Source: Pseudomonas rubra (GTDB taxonomy: Bacteria > Pseudomonadota > Gammaproteobacteria > Pseudomonadales > Pseudomonadaceae). From it: DNA of 64,000 bases. Within the stretch, counting starts at the first letter, position 1; each line of letters opens with the position of its first letter. The notes beneath the pieces are model-generated. The model made no database searches and was not told the origin of the DNA. It saw nothing but the letters and a program-made list of their open reading frames with translations. Positions 18,460 through 26,690 of this stretch are shown piece after piece. The DNA is taken from the NCBI RefSeq assembly GCF_028656935.1, contig NZ_JAMDGZ010000002.1, positions 1-64,000 on the forward strand, in the 5' to 3' direction. Position numbers and translations under genes: made by a program.

Positions 18460-19190
18460 TCGCGTCCCTCGAAAAACGTCACCACATGACGAATGCGGCG
18501 CTTGTCCGACGCATTCAGACGCTCGCGCCCGCGGTACTGCAGGTAAAAGCGCAGACGCTGGGTATTCGACAAGTGGTACTTGGCGACTTTATCCAGGCAC
18601 GCAAGGTCTTTGGTGATGCGGTAGCGCAGCATGAAGCCCCACCAGAAATCGCCGGTCGGGCAGTCGATGAAGAATAGCGTGGCCTGGTCATCCACCAGCA
18701 AATTGCGCCACTTCAGGTCGTTATGGGTGAAGTGGTGGTCATGCATGATCCGTGTGTGCCGGGCCAGTTGGCGACTGATGTGGTCTACCCAACCGCGATC
18801 GACCAGGCGTGCATCGTTACGCTCGGCCAGCGCCGACAGGTCTTCAGTGCGCGGCAGCTCGCGGGTGATCATCGCCCCGCGGCCAAAGGCCAGGCCATTG
18901 CGCTCAAGGCCAAAGGCGACCACCTCGGCAGTGGGAATGTCCCACTTGGCGAACTGCTTGAGGTTCTGCCATTCAGCCTTGATCCGCGGACGCCCCAGGT
19001 AGCGGCGCAGGCCTTTGCCGGCGCCGGTGTAACGTTTGACGTAATAGTTGACCCCGTCACGCTCGACCCGGATCACCTCGCTCAGCGGGTCACGCGTCAA
19101 ACGCTCGCCCTGAAGGCCGAACACCGCGTCGAGACTGCCGAAATCCTGCGCCAGGGCCTGATAGCCAGGCTCCAGTTTCCAACCCGCCAT
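18456..19190 (-). CDS. wapP: LPS core heptose kinase (WapP-like)
   Basis: A 244-residue WaaP-related kinase: VNYYVKRYTGAGKG (Lys lobe), catalytic FTHNDLKWRNLLVD and metal-binding FFIDCPTGDFWW. It carries the full HxDxxxxN set. It starts on the last base of the waaP stop. It is probably one of the enzymes giving Pseudomonas inner core its high phosphate content. The symbol follows the P. aeruginosa gene order waaP-wapP-wapQ. Confidence 0.8.
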   Translation of the reverse strand: MAGWKLEPGYQALAQDFGSLDAVFGLQGERLTRDPLSEVIRVERDGVNYYVKRYTGAGKGLRRYLGRPRIKAEWQNLKQFAKWDIPTAEVVAFGLERNGLAFGRGAMITRELPRTEDLSALAERNDARLVDRGWVDHISRQLARHTRIMHDHHFTHNDLKWRNLLVDDQATLFFIDCPTGDFWWGFMLRYRITKDLACLDKVAKYHLSNTQRLRFYLQYRGRERLNASDKRRIRHVVTFFEGRE

Positions 19191-19996
19191 CAGAGCGCGT
19201 CTCCGTACCGTTGTTTACGCTCGTAGAGTTTCTGCGCCTTGCCTTCCAGCCAAGCCAGCAGCCCGGCTTCTTCAGCGAGGATCTGCCTTAGCGGTTGCTG
19301 GAAATAGCCACGCAAGAAACGCAATTTGTCACGCCGGGTCAGGCCGATGTCCAGCGCCGAGAAGTACAGTGCGGCCAGGTCCTTGTCACGCCAGCGGCGG
19401 GAGATTTTCGCGCGGGTCTGAGCGCGGTGCAGGTCGATAACCGACAGTTTGAAATCATCGGCCGTCACCGGCCGGTCGGTGTGCAGCAGGAAATGGCAGA
19501 TGTAGCAGTCGCGGTGGTTGACGCCTGCGCGGTGCATCATGCCAGTCATGCGCGCCACTTCAGCAATCAGTGCACGCTTGAGACGCGGCTGCGGCGGCTG
19601 CTTGAGCCAGTCGATGCTGAAGTCTTCCAGGCTTACGGTCGGCGCCAGCTCTTGGGTGACAATGAACGAATGCTGGGTCGCCGGGTTTTCACCACGCTCG
19701 CCATAGGCGACCGCCGTCATGGTCGGCACGCCGACTTCATGCAAGCGCTGGATGGCCTGCCATTCCTGGCCGGCACCAAGTACCGGCAGCTTGGCGGTGA
19801 ACAGGTTCTTGAAGATCTCGCCCCAGCCAATGCCGCGGTGGATCTTGACGAAGTAGCCACGGCCTTCGACTTCGGTGCGCAGGGTACGGCGGCCTTCCAG
19901 CTCGCGGTACACCTCGCCCTGCAGGGCCTCGACGGCCTCAAAGGCATCGCGCCCGGCCCACAGGCGCTTGAACGGCTCAGCCAGTATCAGTTTCAT
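19190..19996 (-). CDS. waaP: LPS inner-core heptose I kinase
   Basis: 268 residues. WaaP phosphorylates heptose I of the inner core on the cytosolic face; it is essential in P. aeruginosa. Motifs: RGYFVKIHRGIGWGEI (Lys), VNHRDCYICHFLL (catalytic Asp) and LSVIDLHRAQTR (metal Asp). I chose ATG 19996 (MKLILAEPFKRLW), which overlaps the end of waaG; an in-frame start further up would run 31 residues into waaG. The gene order waaF-C-G-P confirms the call. Confidence 0.93.
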   Translation of the reverse strand: MKLILAEPFKRLWAGRDAFEAVEALQGEVYRELEGRRTLRTEVEGRGYFVKIHRGIGWGEIFKNLFTAKLPVLGAGQEWQAIQRLHEVGVPTMTAVAYGERGENPATQHSFIVTQELAPTVSLEDFSIDWLKQPPQPRLKRALIAEVARMTGMMHRAGVNHRDCYICHFLLHTDRPVTADDFKLSVIDLHRAQTRAKISRRWRDKDLAALYFSALDIGLTRRDKLRFLRGYFQQPLRQILAEEAGLLAWLEGKAQKLYERKQRYGDAL

Positions 19997-21117
19997 GCGC
20001 GCTCCTGCGCCAGGATCACATCGGCGGCATGCTCGGGCATGCTGTAGAGGTCCGCGCTGTCGGCAAACGCCAGGCCATTGCGCGCCCACTCGGCACGGGC
20101 ATTGCCGTCGTCGAGCATGCGTTGCAGGTAGCGGTTGAGTTGCTCCTGATCGAACGGCTCATCGAGCACCAGGCCGCTGTCGGCTTCAGCAATATAATGG
20201 GCATAGCCACACACCGCCGAGACCAGCACCGGCAACCCGGCAACCAGCGCTTCGAGCAACACAGTACCGGTATTCTCGTTGTAGGCGGGATGAATCAGCA
20301 GATCGGCGCCGAGCAGAAAACGCGGGATATCACTGCGCCCCTTGAGGAACTGCACCTGATCGGTCAAGCCCAGAGTCGCGCTTTGTAGCTGGAATACCTT
20401 GGGGTCGTCCTGGCCAATGACCATCAGTCGCGTGCGCTTGCGCAGGGCCGACGGCAAGGCGGCCAGCGCCTTGAGGCTACGGTCGACGCCCTTGGTCTTG
20501 AAGCCCGAGCCGATCTGCACCAACAGCAACTGATCATCTTTCAGGTCGAATTCACGGCGGAACTCGGCGCGAACCTCGGCAGCATTGGCCGGCGCGCGAC
20601 GATCCTGGCTGATGCCCGGCGGCAGCAGGTGAAAACGCTCGCTCGGCGTGTCGTAGTGCTTGATGAACAGCGGCTGCTGGACTTCAGAGATCATCAGGAT
20701 CTGGGTCTTGGCCTCCTTGGCGAACACCGCTCGCTCGTACTCGGCAAAGTGCCGGTAGCGGCCCCAACGCCGGTACAGCGAATTGCGCAGGTTCTGCGCC
20801 TTGTCCTCGAAGCAGCCGTCGGCGGCGTAATAAACGTCCAGCCCGGGCATCTTGTTGAAACCAATCAGGCGGTCGACCGGGCGCTTGGCCAGGTCCGCTT
20901 CCATCCAGGCGCTGAGCTTCTCGTTGCGCCGATGGTTGAACAGCGCCTTGACCGGCGCCACCAGCACTTCAAAGCCCTCGGGCACATCACCCTCCCAGAT
21001 CAGCGTGTAAACACGGATCTGGTGACCGCGACGCTGGCACTCCAGGGCAATGCGCATGAAGTCGCGCTGCAGGCCACCGAAAGGGAAATATTTGTACAGA
21101 ACAAAAGCCAGTTGCAT
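19993..21117 (-). CDS. waaG: LPS core glucosyltransferase WaaG
   Basis: A 374-residue GT4 glycosyltransferase of two Rossmann domains. N-terminal LAFVLYKYFPFGGLQRDFMR is the acceptor-side signature of WaaG. LHPAYNENTGTVLLEALVAGLPV (EX7E motif) binds the nucleotide sugar. It adds the first outer-core hexose to heptose II (glucose in enteric bacteria, GalNAc in P. aeruginosa; not decidable here). ATG 21117 shares a base with the waaC stop (TGATG); an adjacent TTG is less likely. Confidence 0.94.
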   Translation of the reverse strand: MQLAFVLYKYFPFGGLQRDFMRIALECQRRGHQIRVYTLIWEGDVPEGFEVLVAPVKALFNHRRNEKLSAWMEADLAKRPVDRLIGFNKMPGLDVYYAADGCFEDKAQNLRNSLYRRWGRYRHFAEYERAVFAKEAKTQILMISEVQQPLFIKHYDTPSERFHLLPPGISQDRRAPANAAEVRAEFRREFDLKDDQLLLVQIGSGFKTKGVDRSLKALAALPSALRKRTRLMVIGQDDPKVFQLQSATLGLTDQVQFLKGRSDIPRFLLGADLLIHPAYNENTGTVLLEALVAGLPVLVSAVCGYAHYIAEADSGLVLDEPFDQEQLNRYLQRMLDDGNARAEWARNGLAFADSADLYSMPEHAADVILAQERA

Positions 21118-22175
21118 CAACGAACATCCTCAGCCAGCAGCAACGCGCGCAATTGGCTCGCCACACGCTCGGGATTCAGGCGAGTGAAGCACAGCGGCCA
21201 CTCGCGTTTGAGATCGAACCGGCGCTGATCGTCAGCACTCGGTTTATAAGTACATTTTTTCTGCAGGCACGGCGCACAGGCAAAGTCGCTGGCGATGTGC
21301 ACCTGGGACTTGCCATAGGCCCCGGTAAGCCCCGGGTTGGTCGGGCCAAACAGCGACAGGGTCGGTACATCCAGTGCCGCCGCCAAGTGGCCGAGGCCAG
21401 TATCCACGGCAACACAGGCCTTGGCCGCAGCCAATACCCGGGCCACACCCACCAGGTTGAGCTTGGGCAACACCTGGCAGTTGTTCAGGCCCTTGGCGAT
21501 ACGCTCGGCACGTGCCTGCTCGGCTGGGTTGCCCCACGGCAGGCGTACTTGCAGACCTTGTTGCCCCAGACGCTCGGCCAACTGGCGCCAGTAGGCTTCG
21601 GGCCAATGCTTGGTCGCCCAGGTGGTGCCGTGCAGGAACACCACGAACGGCGCCGCTGGCGGCAGTTGCAGGCGGTTCAGGTCCAGGCCGTAGTCGCCAA
21701 GGCCGGGCGGCAGGTTGTAACCCAGGGCCAGGGCAAACAGCTGGCGCACTCGCTCTACCGCATGCTGGCCGCGCTCCACAGACAAACGCCGGTCATAGAA
21801 ACGGCTGGACAGCCCTTCACGGGCCGAGTAGCGGTCCATACCGGCCACCGGCGCCTTGACGTAACGGGTCAGCCAGGCCGATTTAACCAGGCCTTGGGCG
21901 TCGATCACCAGGTCGTATTTGCTCTCGCGCAGACGCTGCTTGAACTGGCGCCATTCGCCACTCTTGAAGGTCTGCCAGAGGTTTTTGCGCCAGCGGCGGA
22001 TGGCTACCGGAATGATCTTGTCCACTGCCGGGTGCCAGCCGGGGATCTCGGCGAAGCCTTCTTCCACCACCCAGTCGAAACGGATACCGGGAATGGCCCG
22101 GGCAGCGTCGGTCAGCGCCGGCAGCGCATGGATCACATCGCCCAGGGACGAGGTCTTGATCAGCAATACCCGCAC
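21117..22175 (-). CDS. waaC: ADP-heptose:LPS heptosyltransferase I
   Basis: 352 residues, GT9 family. It transfers the first L-glycero-D-manno-heptose to Kdo. Opens with RVLLIKTSSLGDVIHALPAL, and the ADP-heptose site is in AVDTGLGHLAAALDVPTLSLFGPT. CAPCLQKKCTYK near the C-terminus is typical of WaaC. It starts one base after the waaF stop, in the same operon. Confidence 0.95.
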   Translation of the reverse strand: MRVLLIKTSSLGDVIHALPALTDAARAIPGIRFDWVVEEGFAEIPGWHPAVDKIIPVAIRRWRKNLWQTFKSGEWRQFKQRLRESKYDLVIDAQGLVKSAWLTRYVKAPVAGMDRYSAREGLSSRFYDRRLSVERGQHAVERVRQLFALALGYNLPPGLGDYGLDLNRLQLPPAAPFVVFLHGTTWATKHWPEAYWRQLAERLGQQGLQVRLPWGNPAEQARAERIAKGLNNCQVLPKLNLVGVARVLAAAKACVAVDTGLGHLAAALDVPTLSLFGPTNPGLTGAYGKSQVHIASDFACAPCLQKKCTYKPSADDQRRFDLKREWPLCFTRLNPERVASQLRALLLAEDVR

Positions 22176-23225
22176 TTAATCGACCTCGGCCATGACATCG
22201 AGCAGGCTTGGGCCGTTCAGGCGCTGCAGCGCAGCTTCCACGGCTTGCGGCTCAAGCTGACGCAGGCAGTTGTAATGGCCGAAACGGCAGGTACGGTCGA
22301 AGCAGGGGCTGCAGTCCAGGCCCAGGCGCACCACCTCGACCTGATCGGCCAGGGGTGGGGTAAAGCCCGGCGAAGTCGAGCCGTAGACCGCCACCAGCGG
22401 ACGGTTCAGCGCCGCCGCCACGTGCATCAAGCCGGAATCGTTGGACACCACCGCGTCGCTGCACGACAACAGGTCGATAGCCTCGGCCAGCGAGGTCTCG
22501 CCGCTGAGGTTGACCGCTTCTTCGCGCAGGCCCGGGATCAAGCGGGCGCGAATGGCCTCACCGACAGCGTGGTCGTTCTTCGAGCCGAACAGCCAGACTT
22601 GCCAGCCTTCGCGGATCTTGCTCTCAGCGACCTTGGCGTAATGCTCCGACGGCCAGCGCTTGGCCTCACCGAACTCGGCGCCAGGGCACAGCGCCAATAC
22701 CGGGCGGTCCAGGCTCAGGCCGAACTTGGCCAGGGCCGCGTCGCGGCTTTGCGCCTGAATCTGCAGGCTCGGTCGCGGGTACGGTTGTGCCAGCTCAGTA
22801 CCTGCCGGATAGGCCAGGGCCATGAAGCGCTCGATCATTAGCGGATACTTGGCTTTGTCGAGCTTGCGCACATCGTTGAGCAGGCCGAAACGCAGCTCGC
22901 CGCGCCAACCAGTGCGCTTGGGGATGCCGGCAAAGAACGGCACCAGCGCCGATTTGAGCGAGTTGGGCAGCAGAATCGCCTGGTCGTACTGGCCGGCCAG
23001 GGATTTGCCGATACGCCGGCGCGTCGCAAGCTCCAGCGCGCCATGGCCGAGCGGGAAGCTCAAGGCCTGGCGCACTTGTGGCATGCGCTCGAGGATCGGC
23101 CGGCTCCACTCGGGCGCCAGCACGTCGATCACACATTCCGGATGACGCTGCTTCAGGCACTGGAACAGGGTCTGCGCCATTACCATGTCGCCCACCCAGC
23201 TGGGGCCAATGATCAAAATTCTCAT
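22176..23225 (-). CDS. waaF: ADP-heptose:LPS heptosyltransferase II
   Basis: 349 residues, GT9 family. It adds the second heptose of the inner core. Motifs: RILIIGPSWVGDMVMAQTLF at the N-terminus, LALCPGAEFGEAKRWP, and VVSNDSGLMHVAAALNRPLV with GSTSPGFTPP. First gene of the waaF-C-G-P-kinase operon. The 156-bp gap to glnE holds a possible leader hairpin and no other gene; in P. aeruginosa ilvE lies here. Confidence 0.95.
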   Translation of the reverse strand: MRILIIGPSWVGDMVMAQTLFQCLKQRHPECVIDVLAPEWSRPILERMPQVRQALSFPLGHGALELATRRRIGKSLAGQYDQAILLPNSLKSALVPFFAGIPKRTGWRGELRFGLLNDVRKLDKAKYPLMIERFMALAYPAGTELAQPYPRPSLQIQAQSRDAALAKFGLSLDRPVLALCPGAEFGEAKRWPSEHYAKVAESKIREGWQVWLFGSKNDHAVGEAIRARLIPGLREEAVNLSGETSLAEAIDLLSCSDAVVSNDSGLMHVAAALNRPLVAVYGSTSPGFTPPLADQVEVVRLGLDCSPCFDRTCRFGHYNCLRQLEPQAVEAALQRLNGPSLLDVMAEVD

Positions 23226-23245
23226 GCTTTATCCAGAAACGATCA

Positions 23246-23284
23246 GGGAGGCTGCAAACTGTCCGTAAACAGCCTGGCCTCCCC
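23246..23284 (-). other. Hairpin in the waaF upstream region
   Basis: GGGAGGC at 23246 and GCCTCCC at 23277 can pair across a loop that itself holds AGGCTG/CAGCCT (alternative pairing). It lies 20 bases upstream of the waaF start, so it would be in the mRNA leader. Purely a sequence observation. Confidence 0.3.
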
Positions 23285-23381
23285 TCTTTATATTCAGGCT
23301 ATATGTCGACCAGTGTACGCCACTCGGGCTGTACTGTGGTCGTGGCAGGCGTCCTGGTGCCTGAACCGCCTGGTCGATGTA

Positions 23382-26318
23382 TTACCTCAAGCCTAGCTGC
23401 GACCAGATCCGCCGCACCTGCTGGCGCTCCTGAACGAACTGATCGGCGCCGATCACCCCGGCCTGCTTCTGCAGGGCCTGGCGGTGCGCGGCGGAACGAA
23501 ACGCCTTGTACACCTCGCGCAGCAGCACGGCATCGCTGGCGGGCATCAGCCCAGCCTGCTCAAGCTCTTCAAGGATGCGGATGTTGTCGGTCCAGCGCAG
23601 CAGTTCCGGATGGTCGTGAGACCAGGCCAAAGCTGCGTATTGCACCATAAATTCGATATCGACGATACCACCGGCATCCTGCTTGATGTCGAAGGGCACC
23701 CCGGCATCGAATGCGTTGGCCGCCGTCCCGGCAGCGCTGAGCCTGGTACCTAGGTTGTCGCGCATCTTGGCGCGCATATCGCTGACTTCGGCCTGCAGCT
23801 TGGGCAGGTCACGGGCCTGGCCGAGGATACGCGAACGCACGGCCTCGAAGGCTGCGCCCACCTGCGGGCAACCGACCAGCACCCGGGCGCGGACCAGGGC
23901 CTGATGCTCCCAGGTCCAGGCTTCGTTCTGCTGGTAGCGCTCGAAGGCGCCCAGAGAGCTGACCAACAACCCCGAAGCACCCGAAGGCCGCAGGCGCATA
24001 TCCACGTCGTAGAGCTGCCCGGAGTTGGTCTGGGTGGTCAACAGGTGAATGATGCGCTGGCCCAGGCGGGTGAAGAACTGCGCGCTGTCGATCGGCTTGG
24101 CACCGTCGGTTTCGGCCTGCGGATCACCGTCGTGAATGAACACCAGGTCAAGGTCCGAACCATGGCCCAGCTCGATACCGCCCACCTTGCCATAACCGAC
24201 AATAATGAAGCCGGGGTCGCACAGGCTGCCATCGCTACGTTTGGGCTGGCCATGGCGGCTGACGGTCTGGCGCCAGGCCAGGGCCAGCACCTGATTGAGG
24301 ATGGCTTCGGCCAGCCAGGTCAGGTAGTCGCTGACTTTCATCAACGGCAGGTTGCCGGCGATTTCCGAAGCCGCCACACGCAGGCTGTGGGCCAGCTTGA
24401 AGTGGCGCAGGGCCTCCATCTGTTGTTCGAGGTCGTCTTCAGGAATGCGCGTCAGCCGCTCACGCAGCTCGGCGGCCAGCTCCGGCGCCTGCGGCGGGCT
24501 GAACAGCCGGCCTTCGTTGAGCAACTCGTCGAGCAGCAGCGGGAAGCGGGTGATCTGTTCGGCGATCCACGGGCTGGCGGCGCACAGGGTCAGCAGGCGG
24601 CGCAGTGCACCAGGGTTTTCGGTGAGCAGCACCAGATAGGCCGAGCGCCGGGCCACGGCTTCGACCAGCGGCAACACCCGCTCCAGCACCAGGTCCGGGT
24701 CGGCGTGCTCCACCGCCTGGGCCAGCAAGCGCGGAATAAAGGCATCCAGCCGCTCACGCCCCAGGCGCTGCATGGCCCGCAACTGTGGGCTGGCACGCAG
24801 GCCGGCGAGTTGCTTGAGGGCTTTTTGCGGGTCGGCGAAACCGGCGCCCTGCAACTGACGGCAGGCAGCTTCTTCATTTTGGGCTTCTTCCCACAATGGC
24901 AACCATTCGCCGCCGACGATCACTTCGCCTTCTTCATTCTCGTCTTCATCCGGGTCGGCAATCACCTGACGGAAGTGCCAGTCGATACGCCCACGCCAGT
25001 GCATCAGTTGTGTGTGGAAACCCGGCCAGTCGGCAAAACCGAGCATGAAGGCGATGCGCGCGCGGTCCAGCTCATCGTCCGGGAGCATCTGGGTCTGGCG
25101 GTCGGCAATCGCCTGGATCGCATGTTCGGTATAACGCAGGAACTCATAGCCTTCGCGCAACTCGGCAATCACCGCCGACGGCAGGTAGCCCTGACCTTCA
25201 AGAGTCGAGAGCACCTTGAGCAAGGGCCGTTGCTGCAGGCTCAGATCGCGCCCGCCGTGGATCAGTTGGAAAGCCTGGGCAATGAACTCGACCTCGCGAA
25301 TACCACCGGCACCCAGCTTGATGTTCTCGGCCATGCCCTTGCGCCGTACTTCCTGCTGGATCAACTGTTTCATGGTGCGCAGCGCTTCGATGGCCGAGAA
25401 GTCCAGATAACGCCGGTAAACGAAAGGCCGCAGCATATCCAGCAACTGCGCGCCGGCAACCTGGTCACCGGCCACCACCCGCGCCTTGATCATCGCGTAG
25501 CGTTCCCAGTCACGCCCCTGATCCTGGTAGTACTGCTCCAGGGCATTGAAGCTCAGTACCAGGGCGCCGGCCGAGCCGTAAGGGCGCAGGCGCATGTCGA
25601 CACGGAAGACAAAGCCGTCAACGGTGATCGGGTCCAGGGCCTTGATCAAGCGTTGGCCCAGGCGGGTAAAGAATTCCTGGTTATCCAGCGAACGCTTGAC
25701 CCCTTCGGTCTCGCCGCCCTCGGGAAAGGCAAAGATCAGGTCGATGTCCGACGACAGGTTCAGCTCCACCGCACCGAGCTTGCCCATGCCCAGCACCACC
25801 ATATGCTGGGGTTGGCCACTGCGGTGGCCAATCGGCGTGCCGAACTGCTGGCAGTGGCGCGGGTACAGCCAGTGATAGGCCTGGTCGATAGACGCGTCGG
25901 CAAGATCGGAAAGATCGCGGCAGGTCTGCACCAGGTCGGCCTGGCGGGTCAGGTCGCGCCAGATGATCCGCACCTGCTGGCGGCTGCGCTGGCGGCGCAG
26001 GTTGCGCGCCAGATCGTCTTCGCTCTGCGCAGCCTGGCTGGCGGACGCGACCTGCGCGCACAGCTCACCCGGGGCAAAGGCGCGGTCCAGTTCGCCGCTG
26101 GCGGCAAGCTCGACCAGCATCGCGGGGTCACGCACAACCTGCTCAAGGACGAAATCACTGGCCGCGGTCACCCGGGCGAACTGCGCCCAACGTTCGCCAT
26201 TCCAGTCATCAACGCTCAATTCAGGCTGTTGGGCAACCGCTGCACGAAACGATTGCTCGTTACGGCTGACCAACGCAGTGAGGGTGGCCGGCAGTTCGGC
26301 CAGCAAAGGCAGGCTCAT
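23382..26318 (-). CDS. glnE: Bifunctional glutamine synthetase adenylyltransferase/removase
   Basis: 978 residues, the full length of GlnE. It adenylylates glutamine synthetase when nitrogen is rich and removes AMP when poor, under PII control. It has two homologous nucleotidyltransferase domains: the N-terminal removase has LGMGKLGAVELNLSSDIDLIF, the C-terminal adenylylase has VGYGKVGGIELGHGSDLDLVF. Both keep the GxxxxxDxD metal motif. Divergent from aceE across a 372-bp gap. Confidence 0.97.
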   Translation of the reverse strand: MSLPLLAELPATLTALVSRNEQSFRAAVAQQPELSVDDWNGERWAQFARVTAASDFVLEQVVRDPAMLVELAASGELDRAFAPGELCAQVASASQAAQSEDDLARNLRRQRSRQQVRIIWRDLTRQADLVQTCRDLSDLADASIDQAYHWLYPRHCQQFGTPIGHRSGQPQHMVVLGMGKLGAVELNLSSDIDLIFAFPEGGETEGVKRSLDNQEFFTRLGQRLIKALDPITVDGFVFRVDMRLRPYGSAGALVLSFNALEQYYQDQGRDWERYAMIKARVVAGDQVAGAQLLDMLRPFVYRRYLDFSAIEALRTMKQLIQQEVRRKGMAENIKLGAGGIREVEFIAQAFQLIHGGRDLSLQQRPLLKVLSTLEGQGYLPSAVIAELREGYEFLRYTEHAIQAIADRQTQMLPDDELDRARIAFMLGFADWPGFHTQLMHWRGRIDWHFRQVIADPDEDENEEGEVIVGGEWLPLWEEAQNEEAACRQLQGAGFADPQKALKQLAGLRASPQLRAMQRLGRERLDAFIPRLLAQAVEHADPDLVLERVLPLVEAVARRSAYLVLLTENPGALRRLLTLCAASPWIAEQITRFPLLLDELLNEGRLFSPPQAPELAAELRERLTRIPEDDLEQQMEALRHFKLAHSLRVAASEIAGNLPLMKVSDYLTWLAEAILNQVLALAWRQTVSRHGQPKRSDGSLCDPGFIIVGYGKVGGIELGHGSDLDLVFIHDGDPQAETDGAKPIDSAQFFTRLGQRIIHLLTTQTNSGQLYDVDMRLRPSGASGLLVSSLGAFERYQQNEAWTWEHQALVRARVLVGCPQVGAAFEAVRSRILGQARDLPKLQAEVSDMRAKMRDNLGTRLSAAGTAANAFDAGVPFDIKQDAGGIVDIEFMVQYAALAWSHDHPELLRWTDNIRILEELEQAGLMPASDAVLLREVYKAFRSAAHRQALQKQAGVIGADQFVQERQQVRRIWSQLGLR

Positions 26319-26513
26319 GGTCTATCCTTGATCGGCGAGATTGGGTTGGCAGCAGTGGGAGCGGTACGGTTGGACTGTCGTACAAAAGTTAGAAATAGCT
26401 GAAATATCTGATTTTCTGGCATAAATCATCGCAGCAAACCTTTTATTAACTTGCTTTTAACCACCGGTATCGATTTTTCCCACAACCCGAACAGCGGCCA
26501 CGAGCCTTTTTTG

Positions 26514-26528
26514 TGTAGTTTTACTACT
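26514..26528. promoter_or_regulatory. GntR (FadR-subfamily) operator candidate 1 upstream of aceE
   Basis: TGTAGTTTTACTACT contains TAGTTTTACTA, an exact fit to TNGTNNNACNA, the core bound by FadR/PdhR/LldR-type GntR proteins. Centre at 26521. Confidence 0.65.
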
Positions 26529-26565
26529 GTCAAATCACTTCAAAAGCATGAAATGGTGATTCATT

Positions 26566-26580
26566 TGTAGTAAAACTACA
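26566..26580. promoter_or_regulatory. GntR (FadR-subfamily) operator candidate 2 upstream of aceE
   Basis: TGTAGTAAAACTACA, a palindrome except at its central base; it is the reverse complement of site 1 apart from the last base. Centre at 26573, 52 bp (five helical turns) from site 1 and just upstream of a possible -10 (26590-26595). Repression of aceEF by a PdhR-like pyruvate sensor is the natural model. Confidence 0.68.
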
Positions 26581-26690
26581 CAACGCCGGTACACTCTCCG
26601 GCAATCCAAGAATTTCATGTCGTCTGCCCAAAAGGCCAGTCGCAAACTCAGGCAACCGATTCTGGAAGCCTTTCCGCCCTGGAGCAAGCC

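Larger units (their letters stand above)
26319..26690. other. glnE-aceE divergent intergenic region
   Basis: 372 bases without a gene. The glnE-proximal half is AT-rich. The aceE-proximal half holds two near-identical palindromes (listed separately) and a possible -10 TACACT at 26590-26595. Confidence 0.6.

Noticed and set aside
23904..26402. An 832-codon plus-strand frame opposite glnE.
   Set aside because: Shadow of glnE from GC3 bias; no recognisable domain.
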